In this document: positions 1-8,611 of the stretch, in pieces
Numbering within the stretch: position 1 is the stretch's first letter
How the letters are laid out: each line of letters starts with the position of its first letter
From: Mycobacterium terramassiliense
GTDB taxonomy: Bacteria; Actinomycetota; Actinomycetes; Mycobacteriales; Mycobacteriaceae
DNA: 64,000 bases
Direction: 5' to 3'
Assembly (NCBI RefSeq): GCF_900157385.1
Contig: NZ_LT717701.1
Location: 1,771,772-1,835,771, forward strand
The notes under the pieces: model-generated
What the model was told of the DNA's origin: nothing
Seen by the model: the letters and a program-made list of their open reading frames with translations, nothing else
Databases searched by the model: none
Position numbers and translations under genes: made by a program

Positions 1-683
1 AGGATCGCCTCGGCGACCTGCTCGCCGACGGGTGCCGGGTCGAGCAGCTCGAACTGCTCGCCGGGAATCCGCAGCGGCGCCCCGCCGCCGAATGTCGGCA
101 CGGCGGCGGCGATGTTGGTCAGCACCGGCCCCGGGCACAGCAGGGTGACGCCGATGTTCTTGGGCCGCAGATAAATTGCCAGGCCCTCGCTGATCTGCAC
201 GATGGCGGCCTTGGTGGCGGCATACGGCAGGCGGTCGTAGGAATAGGTGAAAAGCCCGGCGAAGGAGGCGGTGTTGACCACATGGCCGCTGCCCTGATCG
301 AGCAACAGCGGCAGGAAGGCGGCGTTGCTGCGCACCACCGACATCAGGTTGATGTCGAGAATGCGTTGCCACTCGGTCACCGGGATGTCTTCGGGAAGGC
401 CGTTCGTCAGCACGCCGACGTTGTTCACCACGACGTCGACCCGGCCGAATCTCCGCAGCGCCGCGTCCCGAATCCCGTCGAAGGCAACCGGATCCGAGAC
501 GTCGGCGGGCGCAACGAGCACGCCCGCGTCGGGCAGATCGCCGGCGACGGTCGCCAGGCGGGCGTCGTCGATGTCGACGGCCACGATGTGTGCGCCGCGG
601 CCGGCGAGCGCGCAGGCGATGGCGCGGCCGATGCCGCTGCCCGCTCCGGTGACGACGGCGACCTTGTCGCGAAGGGTGTCCAT
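1..683 (-). CDS. Short-chain dehydrogenase/reductase, 3' end cut by window edge
   Basis: The reading frame opens at ATG 681-683 and runs without a stop to base 1, so about 227 residues are present and the C-terminus lies outside. The N-terminus has the classical SDR cofactor motif TGAGSGIG (about residues 12-19), then an NNVG motif and an active-site YAATK (YxxxK). This is the layout of NAD(P)-dependent classical SDRs acting on alcohols or ketones in the cytosol. Nothing in the visible part fixes the substrate. It is divergent from the small gene starting at 705, with only 21 bp between the two starts. Confidence 0.85.
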   Translation of the reverse strand, partial: MDTLRDKVAVVTGAGSGIGRAIACALAGRGAHIVAVDIDDARLATVAGDLPDAGVLVAPADVSDPVAFDGIRDAALRRFGRVDVVVNNVGVLTNGLPEDIPVTEWQRILDINLMSVVRSNAAFLPLLLDQGSGHVVNTASFAGLFTYSYDRLPYAATKAAIVQISEGLAIYLRPKNIGVTLLCPGPVLTNIAAAVPTFGGGAPLRIPGEQFELLDPAPVGEQVAEAI

Positions 684-704
684 TGCGGTAATAGCCTGTC
701 AACC

Positions 705-914
705 ATGCGCAGCGTTTGGAAGTGGATCGGCCTGGCCGGTGTCGCGGGCGTCGTCGCCGGGGGAGTGCTGGTCGCCCGCGACCAACGCAAGCGACGCGCT
801 TATACCGCCGACGAGATCCGCGCGCGGCTGCATCAGCGGCTGGCCGAATCCGATGGGGAGCGGTTTCAGTCCGAGTCCGGGTCGGCCTCGGGCTCGACGG
901 CGAACAAGCGGTAG
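705..914 (+). CDS. Small membrane-anchored hypothetical protein (69 aa)
   Basis: A 69-residue protein with an N-terminal hydrophobic segment (about residues 8-24, rich in Gly/Val/Ala), then a basic stretch (RDQRKRR) and an amphipathic helix-like part. This looks like a single-pass anchor with a short cytosolic tail. The last 49 bp overlap the 3' end of the cyclase gene on the other strand, and the tail there is low complexity, so the true end or the gene itself could be questioned. No ribosome-binding site is obvious. I do not recognise the family; the hydrophobic-then-basic pattern is the only support. Confidence 0.5.
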   Translation: MRSVWKWIGLAGVAGVVAGGVLVARDQRKRRAYTADEIRARLHQRLAESDGERFQSESGSASGSTANKR

Positions 915-1720
915 CTGCCCGAAAACCCTTTCAGCTCGACGTCGCGGCCCTCGTCGAACCGGATGCCTTGCAGCTCCGGGCGGTCGGCGACGGCGTCGCG
1001 CACCGGTTCGCTCACCAGGATCTGGCCACCGGTCGCTTCCGCGGCGACCCGCGCGGCCATCGCGACGTTGCGCCCGAACAGATCGTCCCCGCGTCGCACC
1101 GAACGGCCCATGTGGATGCCGATGCGCACCCGAATTTCCTCACCGCGCTTGCGTTTTGCGTCCTTGCGCAGCGCCTGCTGGACGTCGATGCCGCACCGCA
1201 CCGCCTCTTCGGCACGCGCGAAGGCGATCATGTAGCCGTCCCCCTGGCTCTTCACAACGTGCCCCGAGCGCTGCCGCACCAGTCCCGAAATCAGCTTGTC
1301 GTGCGAGCCGATCAGCTTGACCCAGGCGCGATCGCCGATGCGCTCGTTGAGCGCGGTGGACTCCTCGATGTCGGTGAACAGGATCACCACCCGGCCGTCC
1401 GGGGTGACGCGGGCCAGGTCGGGCCGCTCGACCTCGGCCCAGTCGGCGAGGTCCTCGATCGAGCTGCGCACCGCGGCGCCGAAGCCCTCCTTGCGCATCA
1501 GGTTGGCCGCGTTCCACACCCGTTTGACGGCCTCGCGACCGCCCGTCAGCAGCTGGGTCCGGGGGTCGGTCCGGTGCGCCAACTCCTCGATCTCGCGGCG
1601 GCTGCGCACCAGCAGGACCGAGAGAATGGCGATCGCGCCCGCTTCGACCGCGGCGATTCCGGTCAGGACGTAGAGCGCGATATGCAGGACGTCGATTGCG
1701 TGCGAACCCACGCTTGGCAT
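866..1720 (-). CDS. Membrane-anchored class III adenylate/guanylate cyclase
   Basis: 284 aa, probably the counterpart of Rv1120c. Residues about 12-38 form one membrane helix, followed by a short linker and a cyclase homology domain from about residue 110. The catalytic set looks complete: metal-binding D117 (FTD) and D161 (QGDG), base-selecting K157 and D213, and transition-state N218 and R224 (GRNVAMAAR). The Lys/Asp pair predicts ATP as substrate and cAMP as product, made as a homodimer on the cytosolic face. No HAMP or other sensor domain is visible, so the short N-terminus would be the only input. ATG start at 1720. Confidence 0.85.
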   Translation of the reverse strand: MPSVGSHAIDVLHIALYVLTGIAAVEAGAIAILSVLLVRSRREIEELAHRTDPRTQLLTGGREAVKRVWNAANLMRKEGFGAAVRSSIEDLADWAEVERPDLARVTPDGRVVILFTDIEESTALNERIGDRAWVKLIGSHDKLISGLVRQRSGHVVKSQGDGYMIAFARAEEAVRCGIDVQQALRKDAKRKRGEEIRVRIGIHMGRSVRRGDDLFGRNVAMAARVAAEATGGQILVSEPVRDAVADRPELQGIRFDEGRDVELKGFSGSYRLFAVEPEADPDSD

Positions 1721-1770
1721 CCTGCCAAAGGCCGCGGTGGATTCAGGTTGTCGGGCCTGGTTGCGGTGTC

Positions 1771-1776
1771 TAGTGT
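1771..1776 (+). promoter_or_regulatory. Possible -10 element for zwf1
   Basis: TAGTGT fits the mycobacterial TANNNT -10 pattern and lies about 65 bp before the zwf1 start, which would give a leader of roughly 55-60 nt. No -35 box is clear. This is a pattern match only. Confidence 0.3.
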
Positions 1777-1840
1777 TGAGGTCGACCGCCGCGGGTAGTG
1801 ATTCTCCAGAGCCAATCAGGTTATTTCGGGAGGTGCGGGC

Positions 1841-3250
1841 TTGGCCGACGGCGGCGACAGTTCTTCAAACCTGCTGGTGATCTTCGGCATTACCGGCGAT
1901 CTGGCCCGCAAGATGACGTACCGAGCCCTGTACCGGCTCGAGTCGCGCAGCCTGCTCAAGAGCCCGATCATCGGTGTGGCCAGTGACGACATGTCGGTCG
2001 AGCAGGTGGCCGAGCGGGCGCGCGATGCCATCAAGGCGTCCGGCGAGAACCTCGACGACGCGGTGTTCGACCGGCTGGCGGACCGGTTGTCCTACCTGCA
2101 CGGCGACGTCACAGATCCCGAGCTGTACAAAGAGCTCGCCAAGCGGGTCGGCAAGGACTGCCGCCCGCTGTACTACCTGGAGATGCCGCCGTCGCTGTTC
2201 GCGCCCATCGTCGAGAACCTTGCGAAAGTGGACCTGCTGGAGCGCGCGCGCGTCGCGGTGGAAAAGCCGTTCGGCCACGACCTGGCCTCCGCGCGAGACC
2301 TGAACGCCCGGCTGCGCGCGGTCCTCGACGAGGACCAAATCCTGCGTGTGGACCACTTTTTGGGCAAGCAGCCCGTCGAGGAACTGCAGTACCTGCGCTT
2401 CGCCAACAACGGCCTGGCCAAGCTGTGGGACCGGGACAGCATTTCCGAGATCCACATCAGCATGGCCGAGGACTTCGGGATCGAGGACCGCGGCAAGTTC
2501 TACGACGTGGTGGGTGCGCTGCGTGACGTGGTGCAAAACCATCTGCTGCAGGTGCTCGCGCTGGTGGCGATGGAGCCGCCGGTCGGCCCGAGCGACGACG
2601 ACCTGAACGACAAGAAGGCCGAGGTGTTCCGGGCGATGCCGGCGCTGGACCCGCAGCGCTGCGTGCGTGGGCAATACCGCGGCTACACCGACGTCGCCGG
2701 GGTGGCGAAGGATTCGAAAACCGAGACCTACATCGCGCTGCGGACCGAAATCGACAACTGGCGGTGGGCCGGGGTGCCGATCTTCCTGCGCGCCGGCAAG
2801 GCGCTGCCCGAAAGGGTCACCGAGGTCCGGATGTTCCTCCATCACGTGCCCGGGTTTTCGTTTCTGCCCAACCGCCGCCCGCCCGAGCCCAACCAGATCG
2901 TGCTGCGCATCGACCCCGACCCCGGGATGCGCCTGCAGCTGTCCGCCCAGGCCGGTGACTCCTGGCACGACGTCCACCTCGACTCGTCCTTCGCCGAAGA
3001 CCTCGGCGAGGCCGTCCGGCCCTACGAACGGCTCCTCTACGCCGCGTTCACCGGCGATCGCCAGCTCTTCGCCCGGGAGGACGCCATCGAGGAAACCTGG
3101 CGGATCGTGCAGCCGGTGCTGGACAAGCCGGGCCGCGTCCATCACTACGAACCCGGCTCCTGGGGACCCGAGGCCGCGCAGTCGCTGCTGCACGGCCACC
3201 ACAGTTGGCAGGAACCGTGGCTGCCCCACACCAAGCAGGCGAAAGACTAA
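1841..3250 (+). CDS. zwf1: Glucose-6-phosphate 1-dehydrogenase
   Basis: 469 aa, close to the 466 aa I recall for M. tuberculosis Zwf1. It oxidises glucose-6-phosphate to 6-phosphogluconolactone with NAD(P)+, the entry to the pentose phosphate pathway. The dinucleotide motif GITGDLARK is at residues 16-24, the EKPFG substrate-binding motif at 141-145, and the active-site signature RVDHFLGK at 169-176. TTG at 1841 is chosen because a strong GGGAGGT ribosome-binding site (1828-1834) sits 6 bp upstream and the protein then matches family length. It is followed after 14 bp by gnd2, so the two steps of the pathway form one operon. Confidence 0.96.
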   Translation: MADGGDSSSNLLVIFGITGDLARKMTYRALYRLESRSLLKSPIIGVASDDMSVEQVAERARDAIKASGENLDDAVFDRLADRLSYLHGDVTDPELYKELAKRVGKDCRPLYYLEMPPSLFAPIVENLAKVDLLERARVAVEKPFGHDLASARDLNARLRAVLDEDQILRVDHFLGKQPVEELQYLRFANNGLAKLWDRDSISEIHISMAEDFGIEDRGKFYDVVGALRDVVQNHLLQVLALVAMEPPVGPSDDDLNDKKAEVFRAMPALDPQRCVRGQYRGYTDVAGVAKDSKTETYIALRTEIDNWRWAGVPIFLRAGKALPERVTEVRMFLHHVPGFSFLPNRRPPEPNQIVLRIDPDPGMRLQLSAQAGDSWHDVHLDSSFAEDLGEAVRPYERLLYAAFTGDRQLFAREDAIEETWRIVQPVLDKPGRVHHYEPGSWGPEAAQSLLHGHHSWQEPWLPHTKQAKD

Positions 3251-3264
3251 GGAGACGGGACACG

Positions 3265-4287
3265 ATGCAGCTAGGGATGATCGGCCTGGGCCGCATGGGC
3301 GCGAATATCGTGCGGCGGGTTGCCAAGGGCGGCCACGAGTGCGTGGTGTATGACCACAGCGCCGACGCGGTCAAGGCGATGGCCGGCGAGGACAACACGA
3401 CCGGGGTGTCCTCGCTGCAGGAGCTCGCCGAGAAACTCTCCACCCCGCGGGTGGTCTGGGTGATGGTGCCGGCCGGGACCATCACCACAGGAGTCATCGA
3501 GGAGCTGGCCGACACGCTGGAGGCCGGGGACATCGTCATCGACGGCGGCAACTCCTACTACCGCGACGACATAAAGCACGCAAAGACCCTGTCCGACAAG
3601 GGAATTCACTTGCTCGACTGCGGCACCAGCGGCGGGGTGTGGGGCCGCGAGCGCGGCTACTGCCTGATGATCGGCGGCCACGAGGAGGCGTTCGCCCACG
3701 CGGAGCCGATCTTCGCCACCGTCGCGCCGGGGGTGGACGCGGCGCCGCGCACGCCCGGGCGCGACGGCGAGGTCGCGCAAGCGGAAAAGGGCTATCTGCA
3801 CTGCGGCCCGTCCGGGGCGGGGCACTTCGTGAAGATGGTGCACAACGGGATCGAGTACGGGATGATGGCCTCGCTGGCCGAGGGCCTGAACATCTTGCGC
3901 AATGCCGACATCGGCAAGGACGTGCAAGAGGGCGACGCCGAAACCGCGCCGCTGTCCAACCCGGAGTTCTATCAGTACACGTTCGACATCCCCGACGTCG
4001 CCGAGGTGTGGCGCCGCGGCAGCGTCATCGGGTCGTGGTTGCTGGACCTGACCGCGATCGCGCTGCACGAATCGCCCGATCTGAAGGAATTCTCCGGGCG
4101 GGTCTCCGACTCCGGGGAGGGCCGCTGGACCGCCATCGCGGCCATCGACGAGGGCGTCCCGTCGCCGGTGCTGACCACCGCGCTGCAGTCCCGCTTCGCC
4201 AGCCGTCAGCTCGACGACTTCGCCAACAAGGCGCTGTCGGCGATGCGCAAGCAGTTCGGCGGGCACGCCGAAAAGCCGGCCAATTAA
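3265..4287 (+). CDS. gnd2: 6-phosphogluconate dehydrogenase, decarboxylating (short form)
   Basis: 340 aa, the short bacterial class (long forms have about 470 aa). It converts 6-phosphogluconate to ribulose-5-phosphate and CO2. The N-terminal Rossmann motif is GLGRMG (7-12), and the catalytic signature GHFVKMVHNGIEYG gives K190 and N194. A GGAG ribosome-binding site at 3251-3254 supports ATG 3265 over in-frame codons further upstream. It is co-transcribed with zwf1 and ends in a 4-bp tail-to-tail overlap with the alpha/beta hydrolase on the other strand. Confidence 0.96.
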   Translation: MQLGMIGLGRMGANIVRRVAKGGHECVVYDHSADAVKAMAGEDNTTGVSSLQELAEKLSTPRVVWVMVPAGTITTGVIEELADTLEAGDIVIDGGNSYYRDDIKHAKTLSDKGIHLLDCGTSGGVWGRERGYCLMIGGHEEAFAHAEPIFATVAPGVDAAPRTPGRDGEVAQAEKGYLHCGPSGAGHFVKMVHNGIEYGMMASLAEGLNILRNADIGKDVQEGDAETAPLSNPEFYQYTFDIPDVAEVWRRGSVIGSWLLDLTAIALHESPDLKEFSGRVSDSGEGRWTAIAAIDEGVPSPVLTTALQSRFASRQLDDFANKALSAMRKQFGGHAEKPAN

Positions 4288-5150
4288 CCTCGCTCGACGA
4301 AGGCCACTACGGCCTCGCTGAACGCGTCGTTGTCGTCGCCGGCGGCGGTGTGCCCGGCGTTGGACAGCTCGACGAACTCGGCCCGCGGCACCTGGGTCAG
4401 GAAATGCTCGACGCCTTCGGGGCTGACCACGTCCGACAGCTTTCCGCGAATCAACAGCACCGGGATCGTCAGGCTGGCCGCGGCATGCTCGAATTTTTCG
4501 GTGCGCAGCTCCGGGTCGTCGCCGGGCTTGGTCATGAACGCCGGGTCCCAGTGCCAAAACCAGCGCCCGTCGCGCAGCCGCAGGTTCTTCTTCAGCCCCT
4601 CGGGGCTGCGCGGCTTTTTCCGGTAGGGCAGATAGGCGGCGACGGCGTCGGCGGCCTGTTCCAGCGTTTCGAACCCGTCGAGGCCGCTGAACATGAAATC
4701 GCGGATGCGGGCGCTGCCGCCCTTTTCGAAGCGGGGCACCACGTCGACGAGCACCAACTGCGTCACCCGGTCGGGCCCGGCGCGGTCGGCGGCGAGGATG
4801 CCGGTCAGCCCGCCCATGCTGGCGCCGATGATCGCCACGGGCCGGCCGATGGCATCCAGCACGTGCATCACGTCCGCCGTCAGCGTCTCGACGTCGTAGT
4901 CGGCATCGGGCGCGCGGTCGCTGTCGCCGTGACCCCGGGAGTCCAGGGCCACGACGTGAAATCCGTCGTCGGCCAGGATCTGGCCGGTGTTCTTCCAGGA
5001 AAACCTGTTCTGGCCGCCGCCGTGCAACATCAGAATCGTGGGCCGGTCTGCCGCCGCGGCCGAGCCACGGTTCCACTCGTCGGCTACCAGGGTGATCCCG
5101 TTGTGGCCGGAAAATTCGACCGTCTGATTGCTGCTGCTCACGGCACTCAC
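4284..5150 (-). CDS. bpoB: Alpha/beta-fold hydrolase, BpoB type
   Basis: 288 aa alpha/beta hydrolase. The oxyanion motif HGGG is at 43-46, the nucleophile elbow GASMGG places Ser111, and D240 and H267 complete a plausible triad. The M. tuberculosis gene after gnd2 is annotated as a peroxidase (bpoB), but a Ser-His-Asp triad without a cofactor fits an esterase/lactonase or perhydrolase equally well. Being next to zwf1 and gnd2 might suggest lactone hydrolysis, but that is only a guess from position. Cytosolic, with no signal peptide. Confidence 0.85.
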   Translation of the reverse strand: MSAVSSSNQTVEFSGHNGITLVADEWNRGSAAAADRPTILMLHGGGQNRFSWKNTGQILADDGFHVVALDSRGHGDSDRAPDADYDVETLTADVMHVLDAIGRPVAIIGASMGGLTGILAADRAGPDRVTQLVLVDVVPRFEKGGSARIRDFMFSGLDGFETLEQAADAVAAYLPYRKKPRSPEGLKKNLRLRDGRWFWHWDPAFMTKPGDDPELRTEKFEHAAASLTIPVLLIRGKLSDVVSPEGVEHFLTQVPRAEFVELSNAGHTAAGDDNDAFSEAVVAFVERG

Positions 5151-5194
5151 GGGCGTCCTCTTTCGTAGATGCCCTTCGACGTTACCTAGGCAAT

Positions 5195-6337
5195 CTATTC
5201 ACCGCCGACGTGGGCCCCCGGTGGCAGCGGCGCGTCGGGAAACAGCTCCGCGAAGCTGCCGAACAGGATGCGGTCCCGGGTCTTGGCGTCGACGCCGTCG
5301 AACAGTTGATGCAGCGTCGCCTGCGTGTGGCCGAAGGTCCCCTCGATGTGCGGGTAATCGCTGCCCCACAACACGTTGGTGAAGCCCATCGCCGTCATCG
5401 CCGCGACGGCCGACGAGTCGTGCTGGAACGACGCGTACACCTGCGAGTAGATGATCTCCCGCGGGCCGCGTTTGAGCTTGGGGCGCACCACCATTGCGTG
5501 CTGCCGGTAGCCCTCCTCCATCCTGTCGGCGATGAACGGCACCCAGGTGGCGCCGCCCTCCGACACCAGCACCTTGAGATCCGGGTGCCGATCCAACGCG
5601 CCGGACGCGACCAGCTTCACCACCGCGCGCTGCCCGCCGAAAGACGTTTCGGTGTAGTTCAGGACCGCGCCGCCGGGGCCGTGATAGGTCACACCGATCG
5701 AGTTGCCCGCGGCGAAATCGATTGGCTCGGTGCCGATGTGGAACGCGATCACCATGCCCGCTTCCTCGGCGGCCGTCCAAAACGGCTCCCACTCCTCGCG
5801 GTGGTAGTCGCGCTGGGCCGGGTGGGGCGTGACCGGGAGAAACACCGCCCTGAATCCCAGTGCGGCGCAACGGTTGAGCTCACCGACCGCGTCGTCGATG
5901 TCCATGGTCGACACCTGCGCCGTCGGGACGAGCCGCGGCGAGTGATCCATCAGGGCTTCCTTGGCCCAGTCGTTGGAGGCCCGCATCGCCTCGCGGAGCA
6001 GCTCGGGCGTGCGAAACGAGCCCGACCACATCCCCAAAGACGGGAACACCAGCTCCGCCCAGATGCCCTCGCCGTCGAGGTCGGCCAGCCGTTTTCCGAC
6101 GTCGCGTGAGCCCGCCGCGGCGACCGTGGCCTGCATGAACTCCTGCTGGGCGAGGCTGGGCAGGCGCCGCCGGAACACCTGGCCGTCGACGTGGATGGAC
6201 TCCCAGCGACCGTCGGGGTCCTTCTCGGTCCGCGGCACCAGCTCGGCCAGCCGCCGCGGCAGCCGCGAGCGCCACAGGTCGTCGGGCTCCAGGAAGTGCG
6301 AGTCGCCCGAATTGGCCCACAGCTTGGGTGCGGCCAT
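5195..6337 (-). CDS. Amidohydrolase-family (ACMSD-like) metal-dependent hydrolase
   Basis: 380 aa of the amidohydrolase-2 type TIM barrel. Candidate metal ligands are visible in order: D-x-H in GDSHFLEP near the N-terminus (in place of H-x-H), a His in the AFHIGTEP strand, and an Asp in LWGSDYPHIEG near the C-terminus. Family members hydrolyse or decarboxylate cyclic and aromatic acids; the substrate here is unknown. ATG 6337 is preferred to the TTG two codons earlier because TAATAT (6344-6349 on the minus strand) is a good -10 exactly 6 nt before it, making the mRNA leaderless. The promoter overlaps a palindrome at 6345-6365. Confidence 0.85.
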   Translation of the reverse strand: MAAPKLWANSGDSHFLEPDDLWRSRLPRRLAELVPRTEKDPDGRWESIHVDGQVFRRRLPSLAQQEFMQATVAAAGSRDVGKRLADLDGEGIWAELVFPSLGMWSGSFRTPELLREAMRASNDWAKEALMDHSPRLVPTAQVSTMDIDDAVGELNRCAALGFRAVFLPVTPHPAQRDYHREEWEPFWTAAEEAGMVIAFHIGTEPIDFAAGNSIGVTYHGPGGAVLNYTETSFGGQRAVVKLVASGALDRHPDLKVLVSEGGATWVPFIADRMEEGYRQHAMVVRPKLKRGPREIIYSQVYASFQHDSSAVAAMTAMGFTNVLWGSDYPHIEGTFGHTQATLHQLFDGVDAKTRDRILFGSFAELFPDAPLPPGAHVGGE

Positions 6338-6344
6338 AGCCAAA

Positions 6345-6365
6345 TATTAGAATTGCGTTCTAATA
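6345..6365. promoter_or_regulatory. Palindromic operator in the amidohydrolase/VOC divergent region
   Basis: TATTAGAA, a 5-bp centre, then TTCTAATA: two 8-bp arms that are perfect inverted repeats. It overlaps the likely -10 of the amidohydrolase gene, so a bound repressor would block it. The shape is typical of TetR operators. The core resembles the KstR motif but is one base longer, so I do not call it KstR. The TetR gene at 6940-7527 is a nearby candidate. Confidence 0.55.
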
Positions 6366-6467
6366 CTGTCAACGATCTCTAGGAATCTTTAGCGGCGCGA
6401 TGAGTTCTCCCCGGCGCCGCGGTCTATCACTGAAACCGCCCACCCACGCACGCACAAGGAGCCGCCC

Positions 6468-6950
6468 ATGCCCTCGATCACGCCCTCGCTGTGGTTCGAC
6501 CACGACCTCGAGGAGGCGGCGGCGTTTTACACGTCGGTGTTCCCCAACTCCCGGATCGAGGGCTTCAACCGGACCACCGAGGCCGGCCCGGGGGAGCCGG
6601 GAACGGTCCTGTCGGGCAGTTTCGTGCTGGACGGCGCCCGGTTCATCGGCATCAACGGCGGGCCGCAGTTTCCGTTCAGCGAGGCGGTGTCCTTCACGAT
6701 CGGATGCAAGGACCAGGACGAGGTCGACTACTACTGGGAGCGGTTGACCGACGGCGGCGAGGAATCGCAGTGCGGCTGGTGCAAGGACCGCTTCGGCCTG
6801 AGCTGGCAGATCGTCCCGGATCGGCTCTACGAGTTGATCGGCGACCCGGACCGCGCCCGCGCGGCGGCGGCTACCCAGGCGATGTACGGCATGCGCAAGA
6901 TCGTCGTCGCCGACCTGGAGCGGGCCGTCGCGGGCGAGTTCACTCGGTAA
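6468..6950 (+). CDS. VOC superfamily protein (PhnB / glyoxalase-like)
   Basis: 160 aa of the PhnB-like branch of the vicinal-oxygen-chelate fold, often mis-annotated as 3-demethylubiquinone methyltransferase. The family pattern PSLWFD near the N-terminus, a central INGGPQFPF segment and a C-terminal CGWCKDRFGLSWQIVP segment are all recognisable. The reaction is unknown; relatives bind a metal and small organic ligands. AAGGAG about 10 bp upstream supports ATG 6468. Its last 11 bp overlap the end of the TetR gene on the opposite strand. Confidence 0.85.
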   Translation: MPSITPSLWFDHDLEEAAAFYTSVFPNSRIEGFNRTTEAGPGEPGTVLSGSFVLDGARFIGINGGPQFPFSEAVSFTIGCKDQDEVDYYWERLTDGGEESQCGWCKDRFGLSWQIVPDRLYELIGDPDRARAAAATQAMYGMRKIVVADLERAVAGEFTR

Positions 6951-7527
6951 GCCGGCCGATCCACTCGATCGTGGCGTCGGTGATGGCCGGCACCTCGTCG
7001 GGATCGTCGCAGCCGGCGACCATCAGCGACGACTCGGCCATGGTCGCGACCAGGACGCGGCTCAGGAGCTGTCCGCGCACCGACGTGTCCAGCCCAAGCA
7101 CCGCCATCCAGCGGCGGAAGGCCGCCTGCATGCGGTCGCGCCGGGCGACCTCGAATCCCGGGGGCGTGTCCCCGGACGTCAGCACCCGGGCCAGGCGCCG
7201 GTTCTCCCACATCGCCTCGAGGTAGGCCCGCACGTGCAGCTCGAAGACGCGCCGCGGGGCGGGCGCCTCGCCGGCCTGCCGCATCGCCTCCTCGATGCGG
7301 CGGTCGACGGCGGTGGCCATCTGCTCGAAGATCGCCAGGAACAGCTCGTTCTTGCCGCCGAAGTGGTGGTAGATGCTGCCGACGCTGGCGCCGGAACCGG
7401 CCACCACGTCGGCCATCGTCGCCGCGGTGAATCCCCTGGTCGCGAAGACCTCGGTGGCCGCATCGAGGATCCGCTGCTGGGTGGCGCCGGTCTTGGCCCA
7501 CCGACGGGCCTGCGTTGGGGTCGCCAT
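6940..7527 (-). CDS. TetR-family transcriptional regulator
   Basis: 195 aa. The N-terminal DNA-binding domain spans about residues 18-63 with the TetR signature (ILDAATEVFATRGF, then TMADVVAGSGASVGSIYHHF). The remainder is a helical ligand-binding and dimerisation domain with no recognisable ligand. It is transcribed toward the VOC gene and away from ephC. It may control the amidohydrolase/VOC region through the palindrome at 6345-6365; that link is inferred from closeness only. Confidence 0.88.
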   Translation of the reverse strand: MATPTQARRWAKTGATQQRILDAATEVFATRGFTAATMADVVAGSGASVGSIYHHFGGKNELFLAIFEQMATAVDRRIEEAMRQAGEAPAPRRVFELHVRAYLEAMWENRRLARVLTSGDTPPGFEVARRDRMQAAFRRWMAVLGLDTSVRGQLLSRVLVATMAESSLMVAGCDDPDEVPAITDATIEWIGRLTE

Positions 7528-7673
7528 ACCCCAGACGCTATCAGTAGCGCACTGCGGATCCGAAAGGGATTGGGGCCGTGAGGATCTCGCTTATCTTCGA
7601 CGGTGGTCGGTGCGTCGTGAGTGAACAGGCGTTAGGTTGGTCGGTGCGGACGCGCGCCGACGAGGGAGTGAAC

Positions 7674-7709
7674 ATGGCTGACGACACCGAGCGAGCCCGC
7701 GATGGGTGA
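7674..7709 (+). CDS. Possible 11-codon leader peptide coupled to ephC
   Basis: ATG 7674 is preceded by a strong GAGGGAG ribosome-binding site about 6 bp upstream and encodes MADDTERARDG. Its stop codon (7707-7709) lies just inside the ephC start (ATG 7702), an overlap of 8 bp. ephC itself has no good ribosome-binding site, so its translation probably depends on ribosomes that finish this short frame. It may alternatively be only a ribosome-loading site. Confidence 0.4.
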   Translation: MADDTERARDG

Positions 7710-8607
7710 ACCGGGCTGGCTGGACGTGCCCGGCCCGGCCGGGGATCTGAAGGCCCTGACGTGGGGGCCGCCGGAGGCGCCGATCGCGTTGTGCCTGCAC
7801 GGGTTCCCCGACACCGCCTACGGATGGCGCAAGGTCGCCCCGCGCCTGGTCGAGTCGGGGTGGCGGGTCGTCGCTCCGTTCATGCGCGGATACGCACCGT
7901 CGTCGCTTCCGGCCGACGGCGATTTTCACGTCGGCGCGCTGATGGACGACGCCCTGCGGGTGCGCGCGGCCGCGGGCGGCACCGAGCACGACGTCGTGAT
8001 CGGCCACGACTGGGGCGCGATGGCCGCGACCGGCCTGGCGGCGATGCCCGACAGCCCGTTCGCCAAGGCCGTGATCATGTCGGTGCCGGTCTCCGCGGGA
8101 TTTCGCCGCCGCGGCAGCGCGGCCGACCGGCTGCGGCTGCTCGGCCACCTGCCGCCGCAGCTGGTGCGCAGCTGGTACATCCTGTACTTCCAATTGCCTT
8201 GGCTGCCAGAACGTTCCGCGTCCTGGGTGCTGCCGCTGCTGTGGCGGCGGTGGTCGCCGGGCTATCGCGCCGACGAGGACCTGCGCCACGTTGACGCGGC
8301 CATCGGCACGCCGGAGAGCTGGCGGGCGGCGCTGGGAACCTATCGGGCCACGATCCGCCACCCGCGGCCGCCGGCGGAGTATGCCGACCTGAACCGGTTG
8401 TGGACCCAAGAGCCGTTGCTGCCGTGCCTGTATCTGCATGGGCGTGACGACGGTTGCATGACATCGGCTTTCACCCGCTGGACGGAAAAGGCGCTGCCCG
8501 CGGGCAGCGAGGTCGCCATCGTCGAGCACGCCGGGCATTTCCTGCAGCTCGAACAGCCGGACAAGGTCGCCAACCTGGTGCTGACCTTCATCGGCTCGCC
8601 CGGCTGA
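7702..8607 (+). CDS. ephC: Epoxide hydrolase (alpha/beta hydrolase)
   Basis: 301 aa. The motif HGFPD (33-37) and the nucleophile motif GHDWGA place Asp103 where esterases have Ser. This is the signature of epoxide hydrolases and dehalogenases, which form a covalent aspartyl ester. D249 or D250 and H279 complete the triad. Tyr residues in the cap segment WYILYF (about 158-163) are candidates for opening the epoxide ring, which favours epoxide hydrolase over dehalogenase. Position after bpoB and before Rv1125/Rv1126c/ppdK matches ephC of M. tuberculosis. Confidence 0.87.
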   Translation: MGEPGWLDVPGPAGDLKALTWGPPEAPIALCLHGFPDTAYGWRKVAPRLVESGWRVVAPFMRGYAPSSLPADGDFHVGALMDDALRVRAAAGGTEHDVVIGHDWGAMAATGLAAMPDSPFAKAVIMSVPVSAGFRRRGSAADRLRLLGHLPPQLVRSWYILYFQLPWLPERSASWVLPLLWRRWSPGYRADEDLRHVDAAIGTPESWRAALGTYRATIRHPRPPAEYADLNRLWTQEPLLPCLYLHGRDDGCMTSAFTRWTEKALPAGSEVAIVEHAGHFLQLEQPDKVANLVLTFIGSPG

Positions 8608-8611
8608 AGCG

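Noticed and set aside
6345..6365. KstR site at the amidohydrolase promoter
   Set aside because: The palindrome has a 5-bp centre and one extra base compared with TnnAACnnGTTnnA, so it does not meet the consensus.
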